Assembly (NCBI GenBank): GCA_029256645.1
Contig: JAQSXM010000037.1
Coordinates: 1-14,526 of the forward strand
Length of the DNA: 14,526 nucleotides
Direction of reading: 5' to 3'
Source: Sporomusa sp.
GTDB lineage: Bacteria; Bacillota_C; Negativicutes; Sporomusales; Sporomusaceae
Shown: positions 1 through 6,915 of the stretch, in pieces
Position numbering within the stretch: the stretch's first letter is position 1
Layout: the number at the start of each line of letters is the position of its first letter
Notes under the pieces: generated by a model
Told to the model about the DNA's origin: nothing
The model's input: only the letters and a program-made list of their open reading frames with translations
Databases searched by the model: none
Program-made: the position numbers and the translations under genes

Positions 1-32
1 ACAATAAAGGATCGCAAAAAAGAGATATCCAT
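1..32 (-). CDS. 5' end of a divergent gene, probable LysR-type transcriptional regulator (partial)
   Basis: Reading the minus strand from an ATG at 32-30 gives MDISFLRSFI and then the window ends. That N-terminus strongly resembles the start of LysR-type regulators, whose first helix typically reads MD-x-x-x-L-R-x-F. A good Shine-Dalgarno AGGGGAG lies at 49-43, ten bases before this ATG. A second in-frame-independent ATG at 37-35 is closer to the Shine-Dalgarno but encodes MIWISLFCDPLL, which resembles nothing familiar. A regulator transcribed divergently from the operon it controls is the usual LysR arrangement, and a strong dyad sits between the two genes. Only ten codons are visible, so the family call is an inference from a very short stretch. 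Confidence 0.55.
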   Translation of the reverse strand, partial: MDISFLRSFI

Positions 33-91
33 ATCATTTTTTCTCCCCTGCTATGTAGAATATTTTGAACATTAGTTTAATTATAGATTTA

Positions 92-123
92 CAATCCATG
101 GATTGCAACAGCCTGCAATCCAT
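92..123. promoter_or_regulatory. Overlapping palindromes, candidate operator
   Basis: CAATCCATGGATTG at 92-105 is a perfect 14-base palindrome. Its right half is reused in a second perfect inverted repeat, ATGGATTGCA (98-107) and TGCAATCCAT (114-123), separated by six bases. CAATCCAT therefore occurs directly repeated at 92-99 and 116-123, with an inverted copy between. The array lies between the divergent LysR-like start and the putative promoter of the URO-D operon, upstream of its -35 region, which is where a LysR-type activator would bind. Read as RNA it is also a 10-bp hairpin followed by only four T, which is weak for a terminator. The operator reading is inferred from position and symmetry. 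Confidence 0.5.
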
Positions 124-130
124 TTTAAGT

Positions 131-211
131 ATTAATGGTGAACAGGTATTTGAATTTTACGTGACAACTGGTTTCGCTTTATTATAGTACTAGATCCAAT
201 AGTCAGAAAAT
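131..211 (+). promoter_or_regulatory. Promoter-like upstream element of the URO-D/cai/fix operon, copy 1 of a shared element
   Basis: Positions 131-160 match 10699-10728 upstream of the porin at 26 of 30 bases, including GTGAACAG and TTTGAATTTTAC. A second block at 197-211, CAATAGTCAGAAAAT, matches 10766-10780 at 14 of 15. The sequence between is more diverged and needs one inserted base. A possible sigma-A promoter is TTTACG (156-161), 18 bases, then TATTAT (180-185); the porin copy offers TTTACA, 18 bases, TATGAT at the equivalent place. An alternative reading here is GTGACA (161-166), 16 bases, TATAGT (183-188). The shared blocks are seen directly; the promoter assignment is inference. Confidence 0.5.
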
Positions 212-274
212 TTCCGACCGAAAGACTGCCAGGGAGAAGGTGAGTAATCGTCATGATAGCGGCATGTTGGAAAT
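210..274 (+). other. Possible folded 5' leader upstream of the first URO-D-like gene
   Basis: The leader can form a stem between 210-218 and 266-274, nine pairs including one G-U, enclosing a second short stem TGCC (227-230) with GGCA (261-264) and a 30-base purine-rich loop. It does not match the conserved cores I know for cobalamin, SAM, TPP, glycine or c-di-GMP riboswitches. It may be a small cis-regulatory structure or chance pairing. Confidence 0.2.
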
Positions 275-307
275 AGGAAACAAACTAAACAAGGAGCTGA
301 TGAGAGC

Positions 308-1417
308 ATGAAAACTGGACAGGAATTGTACACAGAGCACTGGAACCGGCTCGCAATGGCAGCATCACTGCAAAAGACTGACCGAACCCCGATCTACTTA
401 CATGCCGGTCCATTTGCTGTTAGGCAGGCCGGCGGAAAAATGTCTGACTTAGTCACTAATATTGAGTATGGGCAAGAACTGGCTCTTAAAGGGCTTCTGG
501 CCCTGGGAGATATTGACGGTGCCGATATTGTCGAGTATCCGGTTATTGCCGGTGTTCCCTTTCTGGGACACACCAAACTTCCCGGACGTGACCTGCCTGA
601 GGATATGCAATGGCAGATTGATGAACGGGGCGAGATGACTGAGGCTGATTATGACACCATTATTAACAAGGGGTGGAATGTTTTTTTTGCAGACTTTTGC
701 CAAAGACATCTGGGCAATGCGCTCGAAGATCTACAATATTTTGGCAAAGTAAAAGAACAAGCCGAAAAGAATTTCATGGCAGCTGGAGTTGTACAACTAT
801 CAGGCATATTTGCCGGGCCGGCCTTTGGCGCTATCTGCGGCGGTCGCTCGATCAGCAAATTTATGCGAGATTTGCATAAGATTCCGGATAAGGTGGAAGC
901 AGCTTTGGAAGCAGCACTGGAAGACAGAATCGCCAACTTTCAGAAACAAATACGTTCATCCGATAAGCAGTTTTCAGTTATTCTGGCAGTGGGTCGGGGC
1001 GCTGGCGATTTCTTGACAAGGAAAGCCTTTGACCGGTTTGTATGGCCTCATATCAAGAAGATCGTGGAGGTGATGGTTGCAGAAGGGGTATTTGTGCATT
1101 TGCATATGGATATGAGTTGGGATCGTTTTTTGGATTATTTTCTGGAATTACCTAAAGGCAAGTGCATTTTTGCACCAGACGGTTCCACTAACATGGCCAA
1201 GGTAAAAGAAGTGCTGGCTGGGCATATGTGCGTTATGGGGGATGTTCCCGCTGCCCTGCTGACATTAGGTACCCCAGATGAAGTTTATAGATACAGCAAG
1301 CGTCTGGTAGATGATTTCGCCCCAACCGGATTTATTATGGGAGCTGGCTGCTGTGTACCGCTTAATGCTAACCCGGAAAATGTCAAGGCAATGGTTGCGG
1401 CCGCCATCGGCAAGTAA
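308..1417 (+). CDS. URO-D/MtaA-superfamily protein (putative methyltransferase-type), first of two paralogues
   Basis: A 369-residue protein of the uroporphyrinogen-decarboxylase superfamily (COG0407), which holds true HemE and the zinc-dependent MtaA/MtbA corrinoid methyltransferases. The N-terminal KTDRTPI stretch (about residue 24), the late GDVPAALLTLGTPDEV segment and the C-terminal NANPENVKAMV segment fit the MtaA branch. MtaA-type enzymes bind zinc with H-x-C and a distal Cys; here the corresponding positions read H-L-H-M-D (His264, His266, Asp268), with distal Cys348 and Cys349. The first zinc cysteine is thus replaced by Asp. The gene is not in a heme cluster, so HemE is unlikely. 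It starts with ATG after AAGGAG at 291-296 and heads the operon, 31 bases before the MFS gene. No corrinoid protein is nearby. The paralogue at 12393-13502 is homologous along its whole length. Reaction unknown. Confidence 0.8.
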   Translation: MKTGQELYTEHWNRLAMAASLQKTDRTPIYLHAGPFAVRQAGGKMSDLVTNIEYGQELALKGLLALGDIDGADIVEYPVIAGVPFLGHTKLPGRDLPEDMQWQIDERGEMTEADYDTIINKGWNVFFADFCQRHLGNALEDLQYFGKVKEQAEKNFMAAGVVQLSGIFAGPAFGAICGGRSISKFMRDLHKIPDKVEAALEAALEDRIANFQKQIRSSDKQFSVILAVGRGAGDFLTRKAFDRFVWPHIKKIVEVMVAEGVFVHLHMDMSWDRFLDYFLELPKGKCIFAPDGSTNMAKVKEVLAGHMCVMGDVPAALLTLGTPDEVYRYSKRLVDDFAPTGFIMGAGCCVPLNANPENVKAMVAAAIGK

Positions 1418-1448
1418 ACTTTCAATTAAAAATAGGAGAGTGAATGGG

Positions 1449-2636
1449 ATGAGTGATAAACAATATGGCTTTGTCACCAAAGCTGCGGTACTATCGGTTG
1501 CTTTACTCATGTATACCACAGCAACGACAACCCCCGCCCTGGGTGCAATTGCCAAAGCCTTTCCCGATGTAAGCCCTGATACCGTAAAACAGATTGCCTC
1601 ATTACCTTCTTTGATGATGATCGTTGGATCATTGCTTACTGGTCAGCTTGAGCGTTTCATGACCAAAAAGGCCATCTTATATATCTCGATGACCGTCCAG
1701 CTTATTGCCGGCGTAATCCCCGCCTTTTACGGCGATATGACCCTGATTTTAATTTGCCGGGCGTTCTTTGGGGTTGGCTATGGCCTGGTATTCCCACTGG
1801 CCTCTTCACTCATTGCTGATTTGTTTGACGGCCGGGAGCGGGATACTCTCATGGGGCTTAAAAGCGCTGTAGGTGCAGCAGCAGGTATTGTATTTCAGAT
1901 GCTGGGTGCTTATTTAGCTGTTATCTCCTGGCGGCATGCATTTTTAGGCTTCCTGCTGATCATCCCCATTTTTCTCATGATCTTATTTAAACTGCCTGAA
2001 CCTGATAAGAAACCGGCACCGGCGGCAACTGATGCTGCTTCCCAAGCCCGGTTAACCCCAGCCACCTGGTATATCTGCATATTTAATTTGTTTTATAACA
2101 TGATTCAGTTCTCTTTTATGACCAATGTAGCTATTGTCATGACAACAGCCAAAATCGGCAGTGCCATGGAAGCCGGGATGGTGCTGACCGCATTTACGGC
2201 CGCCGCTTTTGTCGCCGGTCTGGCGTATGGCAAGGTATCGCAGGTTTGCAAACGGTATACTGTCGCACTTGCGGTTGGTTTAGTCGGACTCGCCTTCCTG
2301 GTTCTGCTCAATGTAGATACCTATGTCATGTTTCTTGCCGCAGGCGCTATCTTTGGCCTGGGATTTGGAACCTATAATCCGGCGGTTACGCTGCTATTAA
2401 TTGGTACTGCCCACAAGTCTGCCGCCACTCTTGCTTTATCGTTTTTTGTTGCCTTGATGGGCGTCGGGCAATTTTTATCGCCAATTGCGCTTGGTTTTAT
2501 CACCAAAACACTTGGTTTTGCAGGTCCTCTAGCCGCATGGAAGGTAGCGGCACCAACCTGTCTGATTGCTGCTGTGGTATTGACTTTACTAATCGCTTTC
2601 AGTAAACCCAAGAGTACAGGCACTGTGCACATGTAG
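1449..2636 (+). CDS. MFS transporter, first of two paralogues
   Basis: A 395-residue inner-membrane carrier with about 12 hydrophobic segments in two halves joined by a polar loop near residues 190-215. The segment after TM2, GQLERFMTKKAIL, is a degenerate MFS motif A, and TM4 carries CRAFFGVGYGLVFPLASSL, typical of the superfamily. The ATG at 1449 is preferred because AGGAG sits at 1434-1438 and the reading frame upstream runs back into the preceding gene. It lies between the URO-D-like gene and the CaiA-like gene in the operon, so it probably imports the substrate or exchanges it for the product, the role of CaiT in enterobacterial carnitine metabolism, although CaiT is of the unrelated BCCT family. 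An MFS carrier fits an organic anion better than a betaine. Substrate unknown. Confidence 0.88.
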   Translation: MSDKQYGFVTKAAVLSVALLMYTTATTTPALGAIAKAFPDVSPDTVKQIASLPSLMMIVGSLLTGQLERFMTKKAILYISMTVQLIAGVIPAFYGDMTLILICRAFFGVGYGLVFPLASSLIADLFDGRERDTLMGLKSAVGAAAGIVFQMLGAYLAVISWRHAFLGFLLIIPIFLMILFKLPEPDKKPAPAATDAASQARLTPATWYICIFNLFYNMIQFSFMTNVAIVMTTAKIGSAMEAGMVLTAFTAAAFVAGLAYGKVSQVCKRYTVALAVGLVGLAFLVLLNVDTYVMFLAAGAIFGLGFGTYNPAVTLLLIGTAHKSAATLALSFFVALMGVGQFLSPIALGFITKTLGFAGPLAAWKVAAPTCLIAAVVLTLLIAFSKPKSTGTVHM

Positions 2637-2690
2637 TTTGAATAATGATGCCAATCCGGGTTGCCGGAAGGGTAAAAACGGAGGATAACA

Positions 2691-3836
2691 ATGAATTTTA
2701 AGCAAACCGAAGAACAAGAATTGTTGCTGGAAAGCCTCAGGGAGCTGATCGTCCGTGATGGCTCGGAGGATTATTTCCGGGATTGTGATGAGAGGCATCA
2801 ATATCCTGATCGATTTATGAAGGCGCTGCTTGAAGGCGGTTTTGGCCTGCTCGGTATACCGGAAGAATACGGCGGCACCGAAGTTGATAATCTGACATTA
2901 ATGATGGTAGCCGAAGAATTGACCAAAGCTGGCGTGCCCAGTTATCTTTACGGTAATGCGTTGCCGGTTGATGATATGCTGACCTTTGGCAGTGATGAGC
3001 AGAAAAAGATCACAATGGAGTATGTCAAACAGGGAATTATGCCATTTTGCTTAGGGTTCAGCGAGCCACAGGCAGGATCAGACAGCAGTGCTATGGCCAC
3101 AACATATACCCGCAGCAACGGTAAAGTTTACATTAATGGCCATAAGACATTTATTACCGGGGCAAATCGTTCGCCCTATATGCTGTGTATGGCTAAAGAT
3201 CCTGAAAGTATTGATCCGGCTAAGGCCTTTACCATGTGGTTTGTACCCATGACGGCACCGGGAATAACGGTTGAGCCCTTGCCGAAACTTGGTATGAATA
3301 TGGTGGATAGCTGCGAAGTCTACCTGGACAATGTTGAAGTGGCAGAGAAAGACTTAGTGGGCGCGGAGGGTAAGGGCTTTGTACAACTGATGAAGAATTT
3401 TGAAATAGAGCGCCTGATGCTGGCAGCAGCAACGATGGGGGCTGCGGAGTGTGCTTTTGGCGATGCGGTCCGCTATGCCAATCAACGTATCCAGTTTGGC
3501 AAAAAAATTGGACAATTCCAACTAGTCCAAGAAAAATTAACCTATATGGCCATTAAAATTGAAAACATGCGTAACATGATCTACAAGACAGCCTGGGAGA
3601 AAGATAATGGAGTCTCCATAAAAATCTCGTCAACCCTGGCTAAGCTCTACTGTGCGCAAGCGGCTTTTGAGGTTATCGATGACGCTATGCAGATTCTTGG
3701 CGGGATTGGTTATACGACAGATCATCGTGTTTCCCGGCTGTGGCGGGATTCACGCGTGCAGCGGATTGCCGGCGGCACTGACGAGATTATGATTCATATT
3801 GCCGGCAGAGCCATTTTAAAAGAATACGCTAAATAG
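2691..3836 (+). CDS. CaiA-like acyl-CoA dehydrogenase (probable 2-enoyl-CoA reductase)
   Basis: A 381-residue FAD-dependent acyl-CoA dehydrogenase, the same length as E. coli crotonobetainyl-CoA reductase CaiA and recalling it throughout, for example TYTRSNGKVYINGHKTFIT, RYANQRIQFG, IGQFQLVQEK and the C-terminal RAILKEY. FAD and substrate-loop signatures include FSEPQAGSD (about residue 125) and the QILGGIGY segment. The usual C-terminal catalytic Glu of medium-chain enzymes is absent: the equivalent site reads AGGT with Gly361. A Glu in the FEIERL segment (Glu240) sits where isovaleryl-CoA dehydrogenase carries its base. The gene lies between the MFS and CaiB-like genes and upstream of fixABCX, so it probably runs in the reductive direction with electrons from FixAB. 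AGGA lies just before the ATG. The acyl group is unknown; a crotonobetaine-like substrate is only one possibility. Confidence 0.88.
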   Translation: MNFKQTEEQELLLESLRELIVRDGSEDYFRDCDERHQYPDRFMKALLEGGFGLLGIPEEYGGTEVDNLTLMMVAEELTKAGVPSYLYGNALPVDDMLTFGSDEQKKITMEYVKQGIMPFCLGFSEPQAGSDSSAMATTYTRSNGKVYINGHKTFITGANRSPYMLCMAKDPESIDPAKAFTMWFVPMTAPGITVEPLPKLGMNMVDSCEVYLDNVEVAEKDLVGAEGKGFVQLMKNFEIERLMLAAATMGAAECAFGDAVRYANQRIQFGKKIGQFQLVQEKLTYMAIKIENMRNMIYKTAWEKDNGVSIKISSTLAKLYCAQAAFEVIDDAMQILGGIGYTTDHRVSRLWRDSRVQRIAGGTDEIMIHIAGRAILKEYAK

Positions 3837-3902
3837 CAATAACCTGACGATAGATTTAAATCATTTATTATCGATAAGAATGAATTTACTGGGGGAAACA
3901 TT

Positions 3903-5114
3903 ATGACAGAAAAAACTGTTGTACCCGGATTTGGGGCATTATCAGGTGTAAAAGTAGTCAATGCCTCACTTACGATTGCCGGCCCATTCGCAGCCCAGAT
4001 GATGGCCGATTTTGGTGCAGATGTCATCTGGATAGAAAGCCCTTTAATGATGGATATTGCTCGTACAGGCTCACAAATGCTGGGGCAGCAAGACCGTCGC
4101 AATCAGCGGACAATATCACTTAATATCCCCTCGCCGGAGGGCAGGGAAATATTTCTTAAACTGCTTAAAGACGCTGATATATTTATTGAAGCCTCGAAAG
4201 GTGGCCAGTATGCCAAATGGGGACTAACAGACGAGGTCTTATGGGACTGTAACCCGGCATTGGTTATTGTCCATATTTCCGGCTTCGGCCAGGATGGGAT
4301 CAAACGGCATGTGGCGCGCCCTTCCTTTGACCCCATTGCGCAGGCTTTTGGCTGCTTTATGAATTTGAATGGCTTTCCGGATAGACCGCCAATTGCGGCA
4401 GTGCCGTTTGTAGCCGATTATTTTACCGGACTTTTTGCTTTGAGCGGGGCGTTAGCGGCCTTGCATAAGGCCAGGGAGACAGGTAAAGGTGATAGTATTG
4501 ACGTTGCCCAGTATGAAACAATGATCCGGCTCCAGCCCTATGTACTGGATTACATGAATTTAGGGGTTAAACCACAGCGTGAGGGAAGCCAAAGTGCGGT
4601 GCTTGCCGGTTGGGGAAGCTTCACCTGTCAAGACAAAAAAAATATTTTTATAGCAATCGGTGGTGGCGGTGTGCTCAAGAATGCCCTGCACTTCTTAGGT
4701 CTGGAATTTGGGTCTGCAGAGTTCCCCAGCAATAAACCTAACGTCTTTAAGGGAACCCCCGGGGGCACACTGCTGAACAAAAAGCTTGAAGAGTATTGTG
4801 CGGTTAGGACGGTCGAAGAAGCCGAAGCCGAACTTATTGACGCCGGTGTTCCTTGTAGTGCCATTATGGATTATGAAATGGCGGTAACCCATCCGCATTA
4901 TCAGGCTCGCGAAGTATTTATTGAGTGGGAGACCATGAGTGGTGAAAGAATAAAAGGCATTAATGTGTTCCCTAAATTTAAACACAATCCTGGTAAAGTC
5001 TGGCGGGCGATGCCGGGGATTGGTATGGATAATGAGGAGATTCTTTCAAGTTTAGGCTTGTCCGACGGTGAAATACAGAATTTATATGAGAAAAAGGTAA
5101 TTGTGAAAAGATAG
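3903..5114 (+). CDS. CaiB-like type III (family III) CoA-transferase
   Basis: A 403-residue CaiB/BaiF-family CoA-transferase, which moves CoA between two carboxylic acids through an aspartyl-CoA thioester. It recalls E. coli CaiB (405 residues) along its length: IAGPFAAQM near the N-terminus, ADVIWIES, DIFIEASKG, TDEVLW, the ISGFGQDG loop, KARETGKGDSIDVAQYE, and PKFKHNPG with WRAMPGIGMD near the C-terminus. Asp172 in FVADYFTGL corresponds to the catalytic Asp of CaiB. The start follows GGGGG at 3891-3895. It lies 66 bases after the dehydrogenase gene. It probably loads the incoming acid with CoA from the reduced product, so that only a catalytic amount of newly formed acyl-CoA is needed. No CoA ligase is present in the window to start that cycle. 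Confidence 0.88.
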   Translation: MTEKTVVPGFGALSGVKVVNASLTIAGPFAAQMMADFGADVIWIESPLMMDIARTGSQMLGQQDRRNQRTISLNIPSPEGREIFLKLLKDADIFIEASKGGQYAKWGLTDEVLWDCNPALVIVHISGFGQDGIKRHVARPSFDPIAQAFGCFMNLNGFPDRPPIAAVPFVADYFTGLFALSGALAALHKARETGKGDSIDVAQYETMIRLQPYVLDYMNLGVKPQREGSQSAVLAGWGSFTCQDKKNIFIAIGGGGVLKNALHFLGLEFGSAEFPSNKPNVFKGTPGGTLLNKKLEEYCAVRTVEEAEAELIDAGVPCSAIMDYEMAVTHPHYQAREVFIEWETMSGERIKGINVFPKFKHNPGKVWRAMPGIGMDNEEILSSLGLSDGEIQNLYEKKVIVKR

Positions 5115-5167
5115 CCCAAGGAGTAAATCGAAGTAACTTACTTTACTAACAACAAGAGGTGAAATAA

Positions 5168-5935
5168 GTGAACGTAATAGCCTGTTACAAGGTTGTGCCT
5201 GATGAACAAGATATTGTTATCCGTCCAGACCGCACACTGTCTTTTGATAAAGCGGAGTGGAAGATTGGTCAATACGACCTGCATGCCATAGAAACCGGTA
5301 TACAAATTGTCGAAGTGGCGAGTGGCAAGCTGTCAGCACTTAGCATCGGTTCCAGACAACTGGAAAGCACCAAGCTGAAGAAAGGTATTCTCTCACGGGG
5401 CCCGGGAGATCTCTTTCAGGTGATTGATGAATCCCTGGCCGTGGCTGACTCATATCATACAGCCAGTGTTTTAGCTGCTGCCGTTAAAAAGATAGGCGGT
5501 ATTGATCTGGTACTGTGTGGTGAAGGCTCTTCTGATCTTTATGCCCAGCAAGTGGGTGCGCAACTTGGCGAATTACTGGCTATGACAACAGTTAATGCCG
5601 TCAGTAAGCTTACCGTTGAGGGGGATAAGCTTATTGCCGAGCGCACATTGGAAGAGGAAGTTGAAGTGGTGGAAATCTCGTTACCGGCAGTTGTCTCTGT
5701 TACCACAGATATTAATTTGCCACGTATCCCTAGTATGAAAGAAATCCTGGCAGCAGGGAAAAAGCCTGTTACACAATGGAGTCTGGCGGATATTGGCCTG
5801 GAAATCAGCACCCAAAGCACCGAAATTATTAGTACGCTAGCCCCACTGCAGGCTGAGCGTAAACAGATTATTTTAGAAGGCGAATCAGAAGAAATAATTA
5901 ATAAGTTCTTTGAGAGTCTCCGCAAAGTGTTGTAG
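5168..5935 (+). CDS. fixA: FixA, electron transfer flavoprotein beta subunit
   Basis: A 255-residue EtfB/FixA protein with the expected MNVIACYKVVPDE N-terminus and the nucleotide-binding stretch DLVLCGEGSSDLYAQQVG (about residue 115), followed by PRIPSMKEILAAGKKP, typical of the family. With FixB it forms a flavin heterodimer that passes electrons between FixCX and an acyl-CoA dehydrogenase. The GTG start at 5168 follows AGAGGTG at 5155-5161. It is 53 bases downstream of the CaiB-like gene and 23 bases upstream of fixB. In enterobacteria fixABCX is divergent from the cai genes; here both sets are on one strand, which ties the flavoprotein to this pathway more directly. Whether this ETF bifurcates electrons cannot be decided by eye. 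Confidence 0.93.
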   Translation: MNVIACYKVVPDEQDIVIRPDRTLSFDKAEWKIGQYDLHAIETGIQIVEVASGKLSALSIGSRQLESTKLKKGILSRGPGDLFQVIDESLAVADSYHTASVLAAAVKKIGGIDLVLCGEGSSDLYAQQVGAQLGELLAMTTVNAVSKLTVEGDKLIAERTLEEEVEVVEISLPAVVSVTTDINLPRIPSMKEILAAGKKPVTQWSLADIGLEISTQSTEIISTLAPLQAERKQIILEGESEEIINKFFESLRKVL

Positions 5936-5958
5936 TTGAGAGGAGGAAAATAAAATAG

Positions 5959-6915
5959 ATGAGTGCAGTAAAGAATGTATGGGTATTTGCTGAAAAGCAC
6001 GAGGCATTAGCTGAACTCTGTGCGGGGGGGCATCAAATCGGAGAGCGTGTATCAGCCTTACTGATTGGGACTAAGAGCGATGCCGAAGAATTGGCTAATG
6101 CGGCCGCAGACCAAGTCTACTGGCTGGGAGAAACTGATTCCGCCAGGATGCTGGAAGACTATGTACTCACATTAGTAAAGCTTGTTAATGAGAGACGGCC
6201 TGATGTGCTTTTGGTTGGTTCTTCAAAAAGGGCCAGGCTGCTTGCCGGACGGCTGGCAGCAAGGCTGGGAACAGCGGTGCTTGCCGATGTGATGGAGTTT
6301 ATAACCAGCGGTAAGCAGCTGCAGTGCAAGCGCATGGTCTATGGCGGTGCAGCTGTCCGCACCGAAATATCGGGTGCCAGCACGGTCATTGCTACTGTAG
6401 CAGCCGGTATATTTAGTACAACAGCAGTAGTTGCCGCCCCGCAAGGCACGATTGAAAGCGTGGCTTTTGTCGAACCGGGACAAGGCCTGAGACGCCTGGA
6501 GAGGCGGGTCAAAGGGGGAGTACACGTTAATCTGGCAGCAGCTAAACGGGTGATTGCCGTCGGGCGCGGTATTGCTAATCAGGAAGACCTGACAATGATC
6601 AAGGAATTAGCTAACTTGATTGGCGCAGAGCTTGGCTGTACACGACCGCTGTCCGAAGGTGTTAACTGGTTACCCCGGGAGCGTTATATCGGGGTGTCTG
6701 GCGTTATGTTTAAACCGGAACTATATATTGGGATAGGCATCTCCGGTCAGGTTCAACATATGGTTGGCTGCGACCAAGCCGGGACAATTTTTGTAATCAA
6801 CAAGGATAAAACAGCGCCGATTTTCGCCCAGGCCGATTATGGTGTGATCGGCGATCTCTACAAAATAATCCCGGCTTTGATCGAAAAAGTAAAGGGGAAT
6901 AAAACACCGCAATGA
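5959..6915 (+). CDS. fixB: FixB, electron transfer flavoprotein alpha subunit
   Basis: A 318-residue EtfA/FixB protein. The N-terminal domain begins NVWVFAEK; the C-terminal FAD-binding domain carries the classic signature: RYIGVSGVMFKPELYIGIG, then SGQVQHMVGCDQAGTIFVIN and KDKTAPIFAQADYGVIGDL (about residues 240-300). It pairs with FixA. AGGAGG at 5941-5946 lies 12 bases before the ATG, slightly long but the only credible start. The stop overlaps the fixC start by four bases (ATGA), indicating translational coupling. Nothing is missing compared with the family. Confidence 0.93.
   Translation: MSAVKNVWVFAEKHEALAELCAGGHQIGERVSALLIGTKSDAEELANAAADQVYWLGETDSARMLEDYVLTLVKLVNERRPDVLLVGSSKRARLLAGRLAARLGTAVLADVMEFITSGKQLQCKRMVYGGAAVRTEISGASTVIATVAAGIFSTTAVVAAPQGTIESVAFVEPGQGLRRLERRVKGGVHVNLAAAKRVIAVGRGIANQEDLTMIKELANLIGAELGCTRPLSEGVNWLPRERYIGVSGVMFKPELYIGIGISGQVQHMVGCDQAGTIFVINKDKTAPIFAQADYGVIGDLYKIIPALIEKVKGNKTPQ

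Noticed and set aside
192..307. Cobalamin riboswitch before the URO-D gene, as expected for a corrinoid-dependent pathway
   Set aside because: The CTGCCAGGGAG stretch only vaguely recalls the B12 box, and the leader is too short to hold the rest of the conserved core.
308..1417. Uroporphyrinogen decarboxylase (HemE) for heme synthesis
   Set aside because: Two copies occur in a catabolic cluster with no heme genes, and the C-terminal half follows the MtaA-type pattern with a distal Cys.
1311..1448. N-terminal extension of the first MFS carrier
   Set aside because: It overlaps the end of the URO-D gene in another frame; the ATG at 1449 has AGGAG upstream and aligns with the start of the paralogue.
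3868..3877. Palindrome TTATCGATAA between the caiA-like and caiB-like genes
   Set aside because: It is short, AT-rich and not repeated elsewhere in the window, so chance is a sufficient explanation.
5539..6000. 153-codon minus-strand ORF across fixA and fixB
   Set aside because: It is a shadow of two well-conserved genes, has no ribosome-binding site and shows no recognisable protein features.
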